Shown here: one piece after another, positions 43,176-52,700 of the stretch
Layout of the letters: every line of letters starts with the position of its first letter
Numbering within the stretch: the first letter of the stretch is position 1
Source of the DNA: Sphingobium psychrophilum
GTDB lineage: Bacteria > Pseudomonadota > Alphaproteobacteria > Sphingomonadales > Sphingomonadaceae
Length of the DNA: 64,000 nucleotides
Direction of reading: 5' to 3'
Assembly (NCBI RefSeq): GCF_012927105.1
Contig: NZ_JABBFV010000003.1
Coordinates: forward strand, 1-64,000
Program-made: the position numbers and the translations under genes
The notes under the pieces: generated by a model
The model's input: the letters and a program-made list of their open reading frames with translations, nothing else
The model's database searches: none
What the model was told of the DNA's origin: nothing

Positions 43176-44486
43176 TTACGCGAAAGGCCGATCCGGCAAC
43201 GGGTCGGCCTTTTTGCGCATCAGCGGCGCAGTTTCGGGCAGCGTCACCAACACCGGCAGCACGCACATGGCCACCAGCGCAATCATCGCCCCTGGCGCAG
43301 GCGCCCAGCCGCTGCGTTCGATCAGCCAGTGCGCCAGCCACGGCGTCAACCCGCCGAACAGGGCCGTCGCGCTGGTCGCGCCGAAGGCCAGGCCGCTTAG
43401 CCGCCCCTCGCCCGGAAACTGCTCGGCCGTGGCGACAGCGCCGACCGCACTCACCGCCCCGCCCAGGCACGCCAGCACCACCGCGCCGGCCAGCGCCACG
43501 CCGAACCCGCCCTGCATCAGCAGGAACATCGCCATCGGCAACACCATTCCCGCCAGCGCCAGCGCCACCAGCACCGGCCGCCGCCCGACCCGGTCGGTCA
43601 GCACGCCGATCAGCGGCGTGACCAAAATCACCGCCAGCGCGGCGAGCGTGGACAGCCATAGCGCATCCGCCTCCCCCGTCGTCCCCATCGCCGCCAGGAA
43701 ACTCGGCACATAGGTAATGCCGACATAATAGGTGATCGATCCCAGCGCCGAAATCGCAAAGCCCCGGCCGATCGCCGCTTTGTGGTGGCGCAGGCTGTGG
43801 GCAAGCGGATGGGTCGGCGTGGTCGCCTGCGCCTGTTGCCGCAGGAAATCGGGCGATTCCTCCATCGTGGACCGCGCCAGCAGGATCACGCCCGCCAGTG
43901 CCGCCCCGACCAGAAAGGGTATGCGCCAACCCCAGTCGGTCAGGCTCTGCGCATCCAGCGAAGCGACCGTGATCGCCGACACCCCCGCCGCCAGCAGCGC
44001 GCCGACCTCGCTCGCCGCCGACGCCAGCGACGTCACGAACCCGCGCCGCTCGGCCCGCGCACCCTCCAGCAAATAGGCGACCACGCCGGTATATTCCCCG
44101 CCGACAGAGAAGGCCATGACACAGCGCAAACCGATCATCAGCCACCCCGCCAACGGCCCCACCTGCGCATGGGTCGGCAGCATCGCGGTAGCCAGCATCG
44201 CGGCCGTCATCATCCCCATCGACAGCAGCATCGTCACCCGCCGCCCATAGCGATCGCCAATATGCCCAAACACGATCGCGCCCACCGGCCGCATCAGATA
44301 GGCCAGCGCAAAGCCCGCCAGCGCATCCCCCAACCCCACCGCTCCCCCACCGAAAAAGGTCCGCGACAACACCGTGGCAAAATAGAGATAGAGGGTGAAA
44401 TCATACCATTCGACGATGGTGGACAGCGCCGCGACGACCAGCGATCGGTTGGGCAGCGGCCGTGCGGGCAAACGATCAACCTCCAT
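43176..44486 (-). CDS. MFS transporter of the metabolite:H+ symporter (MHS) family
   Basis: 436 residues with 12 predicted membrane helices. STIVEWYDFTLYLYFA at helix 1 and RPVGAIVFGHIGDRYGRR between helices 2 and 3 are the MHS hallmarks (ProP, KgtP and related). The helix-5 region SVGGEYTGVVAYLLE is also typical. Substrates of this family include betaine, proline, alpha-ketoglutarate, citrate and shikimate; the actual one cannot be told. Its stop codon region overlaps the ahpF terminator on the other strand. Confidence 0.85.
   Translation of the reverse strand: MEVDRLPARPLPNRSLVVAALSTIVEWYDFTLYLYFATVLSRTFFGGGAVGLGDALAGFALAYLMRPVGAIVFGHIGDRYGRRVTMLLSMGMMTAAMLATAMLPTHAQVGPLAGWLMIGLRCVMAFSVGGEYTGVVAYLLEGARAERRGFVTSLASAASEVGALLAAGVSAITVASLDAQSLTDWGWRIPFLVGAALAGVILLARSTMEESPDFLRQQAQATTPTHPLAHSLRHHKAAIGRGFAISALGSITYYVGITYVPSFLAAMGTTGEADALWLSTLAALAVILVTPLIGVLTDRVGRRPVLVALALAGMVLPMAMFLLMQGGFGVALAGAVVLACLGGAVSAVGAVATAEQFPGEGRLSGLAFGATSATALFGGLTPWLAHWLIERSGWAPAPGAMIALVAMCVLPVLVTLPETAPLMRKKADPLPDRPFA
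43185..43214 (+). terminator. Rho-independent terminator of ahpF
   Basis: AGGCCGATCC pairs with GGGTCGGCCT (one G-T) around a six-base loop, followed by five T. It starts 30 bases after the ahpF stop and lies within the last codons of the convergent transporter gene. Confidence 0.8.
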
Positions 44487-44943
44487 CTGCGCGCCTTCCT
44501 TGCTGCCGAACGATCATAACTGCGCCCATCTTTCCCGCATGGGAAGAGGCACGCGGGCACCCCCATCATGGAACCACAACGCGCAGCCCGACATCCGTCC
44601 CTGTGGCGAGAACTGCGATGGCCGGGATGGGTGGGAAGTGGTCATTCCGCTTCGCGAGAGACTTCACGCGAAAGGCGCCGTAAAAATCCCGTCGCCCCAG
44701 CGAAGGCTGGGGTCTCAGGCGACGATGCAATGCGGTTGAGTAAGTGCCCAGCCCGAACCGCCGCGCGCCTCCGCACAAGACCCCAGCCTTCGCTGGGGTG
44801 ACGGTAATGGGGCATCAGCTTGCCGTTTATGCAACCCGTCTGCTGAACGCCCCCTTCTGGTCGTTCCAAGATATTCCGCCGATCCACACCAAGCTAAAAG
44901 CCGGCACCCCGTTCGTCAGATAATCGGTGAGGAATAGCGCGTG
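44487..44943. other. 457-bp gene-poor gap with a family A repeat
   Basis: Between the MHS transporter start and the L,D-transpeptidase stop. The only structured part is the 114-bp palindromic repeat at 44690-44803. Short open frames here lack ribosome binding sites and family features. The transporter promoter should lie near 44490-44540, but no convincing -35/-10 pair was found. Confidence 0.6.
44690..44803. repeat. Palindromic intergenic repeat, family A, copy 2 (114 bp)
   Basis: Begins CGTCGCCCCAGCG, ends CGCTGGGGTGACG. Same length and internal order as the copy at 39245: GGGGTCTCAGGC, GATGCAATGCGG, AACCGCCGCG and CACAAGACCCCAGCC are all shared or near-identical. The ends pair to form a stem of about 13 bp. 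Confidence 0.85.
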
Positions 44944-45624
44944 CTACCGACGATCCCAACCCCCGAAAATCGCAGGGTCGATTTCCAGCCTCGGCACCCC
45001 ATCCCCGCCTTCACGCGGCGCAGGCAACGCCATCCGCTCGCTCCGCCCCTCCCCGAACGTCACGACCTTGCTCCCCGGATCACCCAGCACCAGCGCGTCA
45101 TATTGCAGCGCCGCGGTCAGGCGCGCCTGCGTCACCTCCACCAGCGTCCCCATCTTCGTCAGTGCGAACAGGTCGCGCGCAAAGGCGTAGGGCAAGCGGA
45201 TGCAGCCATGGCTGGCCGGATAGCCCGGATTATGCCCGGCATGGAGCGCGATCCCGTCCCAGGTCAGCCGCTGCATATAGGGCATGGGCGCATTGCTGTA
45301 GAGGTTGGAGCGGTGCCATTGCCGCTTCTGGAGGATCGGAAAATCGCCGGTCGGGGTGCGATGCCCCTTCATCCCCGTCGATACGCTGGCCAGCCCGATC
45401 AGTTGGTCGCCGCTATAGACATGGATCATCTGCTTTTCGATGCTGATGACCATGTAGATCGGCCCGTCCCATGGCCCCTGCCCCAGCCAGCGATAGCCGC
45501 CCGGCGCCAGTTGCTGTACCCCGTTCACGGACTGAGCGGGCGCGGTAGCGGGCATGGCCAGCGCCCATGCGCCAGCCAGGATGAAGGGGCGCAGCATGGA
45601 CAGGCGTAGGCGGACGGCAGGCAT
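44944..45624 (-). CDS. Exported L,D-transpeptidase (YkuD family)
   Basis: 226 residues with an N-terminal signal peptide (hydrophobic FILAGAWALAMPATAPAQS). The YkuD catalytic motif is complete: His in LHAGHNPGYPASHGCIRLP with the nucleophile Cys in SHGCIR. It forms 3-3 crosslinks in peptidoglycan or attaches proteins to it, in the periplasm. The region GPWDGPIYMVISIEKQMIHVYSG is the first strand pair of the fold. No good ribosome binding site is seen for the chosen start; a Met nine codons on is the alternative. Confidence 0.85.
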   Translation of the reverse strand: MPAVRLRLSMLRPFILAGAWALAMPATAPAQSVNGVQQLAPGGYRWLGQGPWDGPIYMVISIEKQMIHVYSGDQLIGLASVSTGMKGHRTPTGDFPILQKRQWHRSNLYSNAPMPYMQRLTWDGIALHAGHNPGYPASHGCIRLPYAFARDLFALTKMGTLVEVTQARLTAALQYDALVLGDPGSKVVTFGEGRSERMALPAPREGGDGVPRLEIDPAIFGGWDRR

Positions 45625-45880
45625 AAGCGTTTCTTAACCATGATCTTCGCCAACGCCAGCCTGCTGTTGCGCGGGCATGCACGGCGATCCCATGATGGGA
45701 CAGGAACGGCGTCGAAGCATCGCGCTGCCACTCCGGCGCGGCGCTCGCAACAAAATGACCCGACACCCGCACCATGGCACGCCAAAAGCGCGACAAGGGG
45801 GCGCAAGAGGAATAATATGTTTCACACCCCCGCCCTCCGCGCTAGAGGGACCGCGACTATCTTCTGAAGGACTTGCGACA

Positions 45881-47731
45881 ATGCCCGCCTACCGCTCCCG
45901 CACCACCACCCACGGCCGCAACATGGCGGGCGCGCGCGGCCTTTGGCGCGCGACGGGCATGAAGGACGAGGATTTCGGCAAGCCGATCATCGCCATCGCC
46001 AACAGCTTCACCCAGTTCGTGCCGGGCCATGTCCACCTAAAAGACCTCGGCCAACTGGTCGCGCGAGAGATCGAGGCGGCGGGCGGCGTCGCCAAGGAAT
46101 TTAACACCATAGCGGTGGATGACGGCATCGCCATGGGCCATGGCGGGATGCTCTATTCGCTGCCCAGCCGCGATCTGATCGCCGACAGCGTCGAATATAT
46201 GGTCAACGCCCATTGCGCTGACGCGATCGTGTGCATCTCCAACTGCGACAAGATCACGCCGGGCATGTTGATGGCCGCCATGCGCCTCAACATCCCCGTC
46301 GTCTTCGTGTCGGGCGGGCCGATGGAAGCGGGCAAGGTCGTACTGCGCGGCAAGAAGGTCGCGCTCGACCTGGTCGACGCCATGGTCGTGGCCGCCGACG
46401 AAAGCTATACCGACGAGGAAGTGGCGACGATCGAGCGCTCCGCCTGCCCCACCTGCGGCAGTTGTTCAGGTATGTTCACCGCCAATTCGATGAATTGCCT
46501 GACCGAAGCGCTGGGCCTGTCGCTGCCGGGTAATGGCTCCACGCTGGCGACCCATGCCGATCGCGAACGGCTGTTCCGTGAAGCGGGCCATGTCATCGTG
46601 GATATCACCAAGCGCTATTATGAGCAGGACGACACCAGCGTCCTGCCGCGCAACATCGCCAATTTCGCGGCGTTCGAAAATGCGATGAGCCTGGACATCG
46701 CCATGGGCGGTTCGTCCAACACGGTGCTGCACCTGCTCGCCGCCGCCTATGAAGGCGGGATCGACTTCACCATGGCCGACATCGACCGGCTGTCGCGCCG
46801 GGTGCCGTGCCTGTGCAAGGTCGCACCCGCCAAGAGCGACGTCCATATGGAGGATGTCCACCGCGCAGGTGGCATCATGGCGATCCTGGGCGAGTTGGAA
46901 CGCGCAGGCCTGATCGATTCCAGCCTGCCGACCGTCCATGCGCCGACCATGGCCGCCGCGCTCGCGCGCTGGGACATTGGCCGCACCAATAGCGAGGAAG
47001 TGCGCAATTTCTATCGCGCAGCCCCCGGTGGCGTCCCTACCCAGACCGCGTTCAGCCAGTCGGAACGCTGGGAAGACCTCGATACCGACCGCGAACATGG
47101 CGTCATCCGGTCGGCCGAACATGCCTTTTCCAAGGATGGCGGCCTCGCCGTCCTGTTCGGCAATCTTGCGCCCGAAGGCTGCATCGTGAAGACAGCGGGC
47201 GTGGACGAGAGCATCCTGGTCTTCCACGGCACCGCGCGCGTCTATGAAAGCCAGGACGCGGCGGTCGCGGGCATATTGGGCAACGAGGTCAAGGAAAAGG
47301 ACGTCGTCGTCATCCGCTATGAAGGGCCAAAGGGCGGTCCCGGCATGCAGGAAATGCTTTATCCGACCAGCTATCTGAAGTCGAAGGGACTGGGCAAGGC
47401 CTGCGCACTCATCACCGACGGGCGCTTTTCGGGCGGCACGTCGGGTCTGTCGATCGGCCATGTCTCGCCCGAAGCGGCCGAAGGCGGCCTGATCGCCCTC
47501 GTCCAGACCGGCGATCCGATCGTCATCGACATTCCCGCCCGCGTCATCAAGGTCGACCTGGACGACGCCCTGCTGGCCGAACGCCGCGCGGAAATGGAAG
47601 CGATGGGCGCGAAGGCGTGGAAGCCCTTCGGCCGCAAGCGCGAAGTGTCGCCTGCCCTGCGCGCCTATGCCGCGATGACCACCAACGCCGCCAAGGGTGC
47701 GGTGCGCGACGTCAGCCAGATCGAACGCTGA
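45881..47731 (+). CDS. ilvD: Dihydroxy-acid dehydratase
   Basis: 616 residues from the ATG at 45881 with AAGGA upstream; the start [20 protein letters not shown] matches the E. coli type. Cluster Cys are at 122 ([10 protein letters not shown]) and 195 ([11 protein letters not shown]). The position of the third ligand in other IlvD forms is Gly49 here (FVPGHVHL), as in the oxygen-sensitive E. coli type. It makes 2-keto acids for isoleucine, valine and pantothenate. It is a different branch from the sugar-acid dehydratase at 26626. Confidence 0.95.
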   Translation: MPAYRSRTTTHGRNMAGARGLWRATGMKDEDFGKPIIAIANSFTQFVPGHVHLKDLGQLVAREIEAAGGVAKEFNTIAVDDGIAMGHGGMLYSLPSRDLIADSVEYMVNAHCADAIVCISNCDKITPGMLMAAMRLNIPVVFVSGGPMEAGKVVLRGKKVALDLVDAMVVAADESYTDEEVATIERSACPTCGSCSGMFTANSMNCLTEALGLSLPGNGSTLATHADRERLFREAGHVIVDITKRYYEQDDTSVLPRNIANFAAFENAMSLDIAMGGSSNTVLHLLAAAYEGGIDFTMADIDRLSRRVPCLCKVAPAKSDVHMEDVHRAGGIMAILGELERAGLIDSSLPTVHAPTMAAALARWDIGRTNSEEVRNFYRAAPGGVPTQTAFSQSERWEDLDTDREHGVIRSAEHAFSKDGGLAVLFGNLAPEGCIVKTAGVDESILVFHGTARVYESQDAAVAGILGNEVKEKDVVVIRYEGPKGGPGMQEMLYPTSYLKSKGLGKACALITDGRFSGGTSGLSIGHVSPEAAEGGLIALVQTGDPIVIDIPARVIKVDLDDALLAERRAEMEAMGAKAWKPFGRKREVSPALRAYAAMTTNAAKGAVRDVSQIER

Positions 47732-47816
47732 TCCAAGTCGCCCGGTCCGTCGCTGCCCACAGGCATGACGGACCGAACCGTCATAAGCCGTTAAACGTGG
47801 CAAATATGAAGGAAAA

Positions 47817-47892
47817 TGGTGCCGCTTACAGGACTCGAACCTGTGACCCCCGCATTACGAATGCGATGCTCTACCAACTGAGCTAAAGCGGC
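47817..47892 (-). tRNA. tRNA-Thr (anticodon CGT)
   Basis: Minus strand. Acceptor GCCGCTT pairs with AAGCGGC, discriminator A, and CCA is encoded at 47819-47817. D-arm GCTCAGTTGGTAGAGC; anticodon arm TCGCA-TTCGTAA-TGCGG gives anticodon CGT (one G-T pair); T-arm GGTTCGAGTCC. It decodes ACG. Confidence 0.95.
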
Positions 47893-48083
47893 GTCCGGGC
47901 GGGCAGATAACAGCGGACGGGGCGAAGGACAAGCGGACATTTCCCGCCCCTGCCCCTTTTTTCGGGCCACGCCGCTTCCGCCTCCTCCCGCCCGATCACT
48001 ACCGGCCTGTTTACAGGAAATTTACCATCCCATGCCACTGTCGAGTCTCGGAATAGTATTTTGACCTGAGGTAGGACGATCGG

Positions 48084-49394
48084 ATGGACACTCTGCGGGG
48101 GCATGATGCCGCCAATGACGAGGACGATTTCGACTATGCCGGCGATGCGCTGATCGAAACGCCGCCTGCCGTCATTTCCGACGAGCGGCGCATGCAGGTG
48201 CGCGCCTATAATTATTGGGCGTCGCTGCTGGGCGATCGCGTCCTGCCCTCGATCGAGGATCTCAACCCCGACCAACTGGAGGATTTCGGCCCGCATGCGG
48301 TGCTGCTCGACTTTAGCGTCGGCATGGATAATCCCGCCATCGTCTATCTCGGCACCGCCCTGCGCGCGGAATGTGAGATCGAGGGGACCATCGACTATAT
48401 CGATGACGTCCCCGCCCGCTCGCTGCTGTCCCGCCTGACGGACCATTATCTTCAGATCATCGCCAATGCCGCACCGATCGGCTTCGAAGCCGAATTCGTC
48501 AACCAGCGCGGCGCGGAGATCATGTATCGCGGCATATTGATGCCCTTCTCCTCCGATGACGAGACGATCGACTTCGTGTTCGGCGTCATCAACTGGAAGG
48601 AACTGGCCAGCCGCAGCCTGTCCGATGCGCTGGAACTGGAAGTCGACGAGGCGATGCGCAGCGTGCCCACCACACGCGACGCCGCGCCGATCTGGGCCGA
48701 CGGCCCGGCCGCCGATCAGCAGAGCAACAGCCTGGCGTTCGAGATCGAAGAGGACGAGGACGACACGCTCGACCTGGCCGGGATGGAATGTCCGACGCAG
48801 GACGCCCCGCTCGCCGACTGGCTGGCGCTCGCCCGTGACGGTGCCGCGCGCGTGCGCATTAGCGAAGCGCGCAGCCACGCCGCCCTCTATCGCGCCGTCA
48901 GCCTGTCCTACGACTTTGCGCAAGTAGCCCAGATCCGTCCCGACGACTATGCCGAACTGCTGCACGATTATGGCATCAAGGCGCAGGCGCGCAGCCCCAT
49001 GACCGCGGTCATCAAGCTGGTTTTTGGCGCCACTTACGACAAGACCCGCATCACCGAATATGCCACCGCGCTGGAACATGCGCTGGCCGCCCGGCTCAGC
49101 GTCGGATCGCTCGCCGCCTATCTGTCCGCCTATGCCGGCGGGTTGAAGGCGCTGGTAAGGGACGAACGCGCGCTGCGCCGGTCGGAAAAGCCGGCCAAGC
49201 CCGATCGTCGCCAGGTCGCGCGTGATGCGGTCAAGGCCGCCGTCGCGCTCGATCCGGTCGCGGTCGCCACTGATGCGGACGGCCTGGCCGTAGTCATCGC
49301 CCGGCGCGAAGCCGACGGCACGCTGGCGATCGTCGCTGCGCTGCCGGGGGATAGCGACCTTAACCAGCGGGTGATCAGCGCCGCCGCGCGTTGA
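48084..49394 (+). CDS. PAS-domain-like protein of unknown function upstream of gdh
   Basis: 436 residues with no signal peptide or membrane helix. The N-terminal part (about 35-190: YNYWASLLGDRVLPSIEDLNPDQLEDFGPHAVLLD through MPFSSDDETIDFVFGVINWKEL) has the form of the alphaproteobacterial PAS_5 domain. A very acidic linker (EIEEDEDDTLD) precedes a C-terminal region rich in Ala with no recognised family (about 245-436). It lies just upstream of NAD-glutamate dehydrogenase on the same strand but is separated by 312 bases with their own promoter. No catalytic motifs are seen. A signalling or scaffolding role is possible. Confidence 0.65.
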   Translation: MDTLRGHDAANDEDDFDYAGDALIETPPAVISDERRMQVRAYNYWASLLGDRVLPSIEDLNPDQLEDFGPHAVLLDFSVGMDNPAIVYLGTALRAECEIEGTIDYIDDVPARSLLSRLTDHYLQIIANAAPIGFEAEFVNQRGAEIMYRGILMPFSSDDETIDFVFGVINWKELASRSLSDALELEVDEAMRSVPTTRDAAPIWADGPAADQQSNSLAFEIEEDEDDTLDLAGMECPTQDAPLADWLALARDGAARVRISEARSHAALYRAVSLSYDFAQVAQIRPDDYAELLHDYGIKAQARSPMTAVIKLVFGATYDKTRITEYATALEHALAARLSVGSLAAYLSAYAGGLKALVRDERALRRSEKPAKPDRRQVARDAVKAAVALDPVAVATDADGLAVVIARREADGTLAIVAALPGDSDLNQRVISAAAR

Positions 49395-49585
49395 CACGGC
49401 ATCTCCCGCCGCGCCGCCTCCAGCATCCATGGGAAAATGCTGAAAATCGCGCCGCATCGACGCTCGACATACGGTGCAGGCTGGTCGATAGTCGCCTCCG
49501 ATGACAGGCCCCGCGCCCTCCGCGCGGGCCGTGATGCGTTTCGTCATTTAATTTCAAGAATCAGAAATTTTATTTCCCCCAAGGG

Positions 49586-49614
49586 TTGAGCCGACTCCCG
49601 GCCGGGGGCATATA
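49586..49614 (+). promoter_or_regulatory. Promoter of gdh
   Basis: TTGAGC at 49586-49591, a 17-base GC-rich spacer, CATATA at 49609-49614. The predicted start of transcription is about 49621, leaving a leader of about 86 bases before the gdh ATG. Confidence 0.5.
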
Positions 49615-49639
49615 GGCGCTCCTAAAGCCGAGGAGTCGC

Positions 49640-49669
49640 ATGGCGGCGATCCAGCACCTCCTCCGTTAA
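49640..49669 (+). CDS. Possible nine-codon leader peptide upstream of gdh
   Basis: ATG at 49640 preceded 4 bases away by a perfect GAGGAG (49630-49635); the frame reads Met-Ala-Ala-Ile-Gln-His-Leu-Leu-Arg and stops at 49669. The gdh ATG follows 37 bases on. The end of this frame (CTCCTC at 49658-49663) is complementary to its own ribosome binding site, so the RNA could fold to hide it. Translation and a regulatory role are inferred only. Confidence 0.35.
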   Translation: MAAIQHLLR

Positions 49670-49706
49670 GATCGAAGCGGTTAGAACCGCGTTGAGAGGT
49701 GAGCGA

Positions 49707-52700
49707 ATGACGGCGCTGGCGGAAGCGAAGAACAAGGACGTTGACAACGGCATCCGTGAGGCACTCGAAGGTGCCCTCAGCCGGGGTGCCCTGCCGGGCG
49801 AAAGCGAGGGATTTGACGCGGCCGCACTGGCCGCCGCCGCCGCTTTCCTGGCGCGCACCGCCAATGGCCGCAAGGCGGGCCAGGCCGCGATCGTGGTCGA
49901 AACGCTGGGCGAAGGCGCCAATGGCCGTTTCATGCGCCTGGCCATCGTCAATGACGACATGCCGTTCCTGGTCGATTCCATCGCCAATGCGCTGGCGGCC
50001 GCCGACATCACCATCCACCGCCTGTTCCATCCCGTTCTGTCGGTGACGCGCGACGGGGACGGTGCGCTGTCCGCCATATTGGATGACGACACGCCCGGCG
50101 CGCGGCGCGAATCCATGATCTATGTCGAAACCGACCGTGCCGACGCAAAGGCGCGTCGCGCACTCGAAAAGGCGTTGCAGGAGACGCTGGCGGACGTCCG
50201 CGCCGCCGTGATGGACTGGCCCAAGATGCAGGCGGCGATGGCCGCCGATGCGGATGCCGTGCCGGACGAGGAAGGCGCGGCGCTGCTGCGCTGGTTCCTG
50301 GCCCGACATTTCACCCAGACCGGCCATGAGATGCTGCATCGCGACGGCAGCAGCAGCACGCCGCTCGGCATCTGCACCCGGCATGACAGGCCGCTGATCG
50401 CGCCTGCCTCGCTGGAGGCCGCCTTCACCTGGTTCGAGGAAGGCAAGCGCACCCCGCTCATCATCAAGTCCAGCCGCATTTCGCGTGTGCATCGCCTGGT
50501 GCTGCTGGATCTGGTCATCATTCCGGTTCGGGAGGGCAAGGAGGTCAAGGCGCTGTCGATCCATGCCGGCATGTGGACCAGCACGGGCCTGTCGGCGACC
50601 CCGGACAAGGTGCCGCTGCTCCGCTCGGCGCTCTCGACCCTCATGGACAAATTCGGCTTCGATCCGCTCGGCCATGCGGGCAAGACGCTGGCCCATGCGC
50701 TGACCGCCCTGCCGCACGACATCACCATTGGCTTCGACCGCGAAACGCTGGAGCGGCTGGCGCTGACCTTCATGTCGCTGACCGACCGGCCCCGGCCAAA
50801 GCTGGCGCTGGCCACCAGCGCGCTCGCCCGCCATCTCTACGCCTTCGTCTGGCTACCGCGCGACGAATTGTCGACCGCCCGCCGCGTGGCGGTGCAGGAC
50901 ATGCTGGCGCAGGCGGCGAACGGCCCGGTGCTCAGCTGGTCGATCGCGCTGGAAGAAGGCGGCCTGGCGCTGCTGCGCATCACGCTCGACCTGCGCGAGG
51001 GCGGCGTAGTGCCCGATGACGCCGCGCTCGACCGACAACTCAAGCAGATGGTGCGCGGCTGGGTGCCTGCCGTCGAGGAAGCGCTGGCCGAAACCGAGGA
51101 GGGCGGCCGCGCCGCCGCGCTGGCGCAGCGTTTCGCCCCCGGCTTCCCGCTCGCCTATCGCAACGGCGCGGGGCCTGAAGAAGCCGCCATCGACATCCGC
51201 CTGCTCCACGGCCTGTCGGGCGACGGCGACAAATCGATCCGCATCTACCGCAACGCCGAAGACAGCAGCGAACGCTTGCGGCTCAAACTCTATAGCAGCC
51301 ATACCGTCGCCCTGTCCGAAGTGGTGCCGGTGTTCGAGAATTTCGGTTTCCGCGTGATCGAGGAAATGACCACCGCCATCGATGGCGGCGCGCTCGGCCA
51401 TGTTCAGCGCTTCGTGCTGGAACTGCCCGCCGGCGGCGATGCGCAGCCTGTCATCGCCCGCGCCGACGTCGTGACCGAAGCGATCGCCCAAGTGCTCGAA
51501 GGACGCGCCGAAAACGACCGGTTCAACGAACTGATCGTCACCGCCAGCCTGTCGCCGCGCTCGGTCGTGCTGTTCCGCGCGCTCTACCGCTATCTGCGCC
51601 AGACCGGCGTCGCCTACGGCATGGCGACCTTCGCCGAAACGCTGCGCAAGGCGCAGGGCGTCGCCGCCAACCTCATCATCCTGTTCGAAGCGCTGCACGA
51701 TCCGGCGGCACGGGATGGCGCGGACGACCGCATCGCCCAGGCCCAGGCGGAAATCGAAGCGGGCCTGGAGCAGGTCACCGCAATCGATGAGGACCGCGTG
51801 CTGCGCCTGCTGCGCGCCGTCATCACCGCCACCCTACGCACCAATTTCTATGCCCCAGCGGCGCAGGAAGCTTTGGCGTTCAAGCTCGACAGCGTGGCGG
51901 TGCCCGGCCTGCCCGCACCGCTTCCTTGGCGCGAAATCTGGGTCTATTCCCCCCGCGTGGAGGGCATCCATCTGCGCGCCGGTCCGGTGGCGCGCGGCGG
52001 CCTGCGCTGGTCCGACCGGCGCGACGATTTCCGCACCGAAGTCCTGGGCCTGATGAAGGCGCAGCGGGTCAAGAACGCCGTGATCGTGCCGACCGGCGCG
52101 AAGGGCGGCTTCTATCCCAAGCAATTGCCCAGTCCCCAGGTCGATCGCGACGCCTGGCTGGCGGAAGGCACCGAAAGCTATCGCATCTTCATCCGGTCTT
52201 TGCTGTCGATCACGGACAATATCGTCAAGAACAAGGTGAAGCACCCGGCGCAGGTCGTCATTCATGACGGCGACGATCCCTATTTCGTCGTCGCCGCCGA
52301 CAAAGGCACGGCCACCTTCAGTGACATTGCCAACGCGATCGCGCTAGAGCGCGACTTCTGGCTGGGCGACGCCTTCGCCAGCGGCGGCTCCAACGGTTAC
52401 GACCATAAGGCGATGGGCATCACCGCCAAGGGTGCCTGGATTTCGGTCCAGCGCCACTTCGCCGAAATGGGCGTCGATGTGCAGAGCGAGCCGGTCAGTG
52501 TCGTGGGTTGCGGCGACATGTCGGGCGATGTGTTCGGCAACGGCATGTTGCTGAGCAAGGCGATCAAGCTGGTCGCCGCCTTCGACCATCGCCACATCTT
52601 CTTCGACCCCACGCCCGATCCGGCGAAAAGCTGGGAAGAGCGTAACCGCATGTTCGCCCTGCCCCGCTCCAGCTGGGACGATTATGACAAGGCACTCATC

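Larger units (their letters stand above)
49395..49706 (+). other. 312-bp leader region of gdh
   Basis: Between the PAS-like gene and gdh. The first 190 bases show nothing recognisable beyond an A/T-rich stretch near 49540-49580. The last 120 bases hold a promoter (49586-49614) and a short leader reading frame (49640-49669). Confidence 0.6.

Noticed and set aside
41692-44145. An 817-codon minus-strand open frame covering ahpF and the MHS transporter
   Set aside because: It runs antisense to ahpF and out of frame with the real transporter gene. It has no start signal or recognisable domain.
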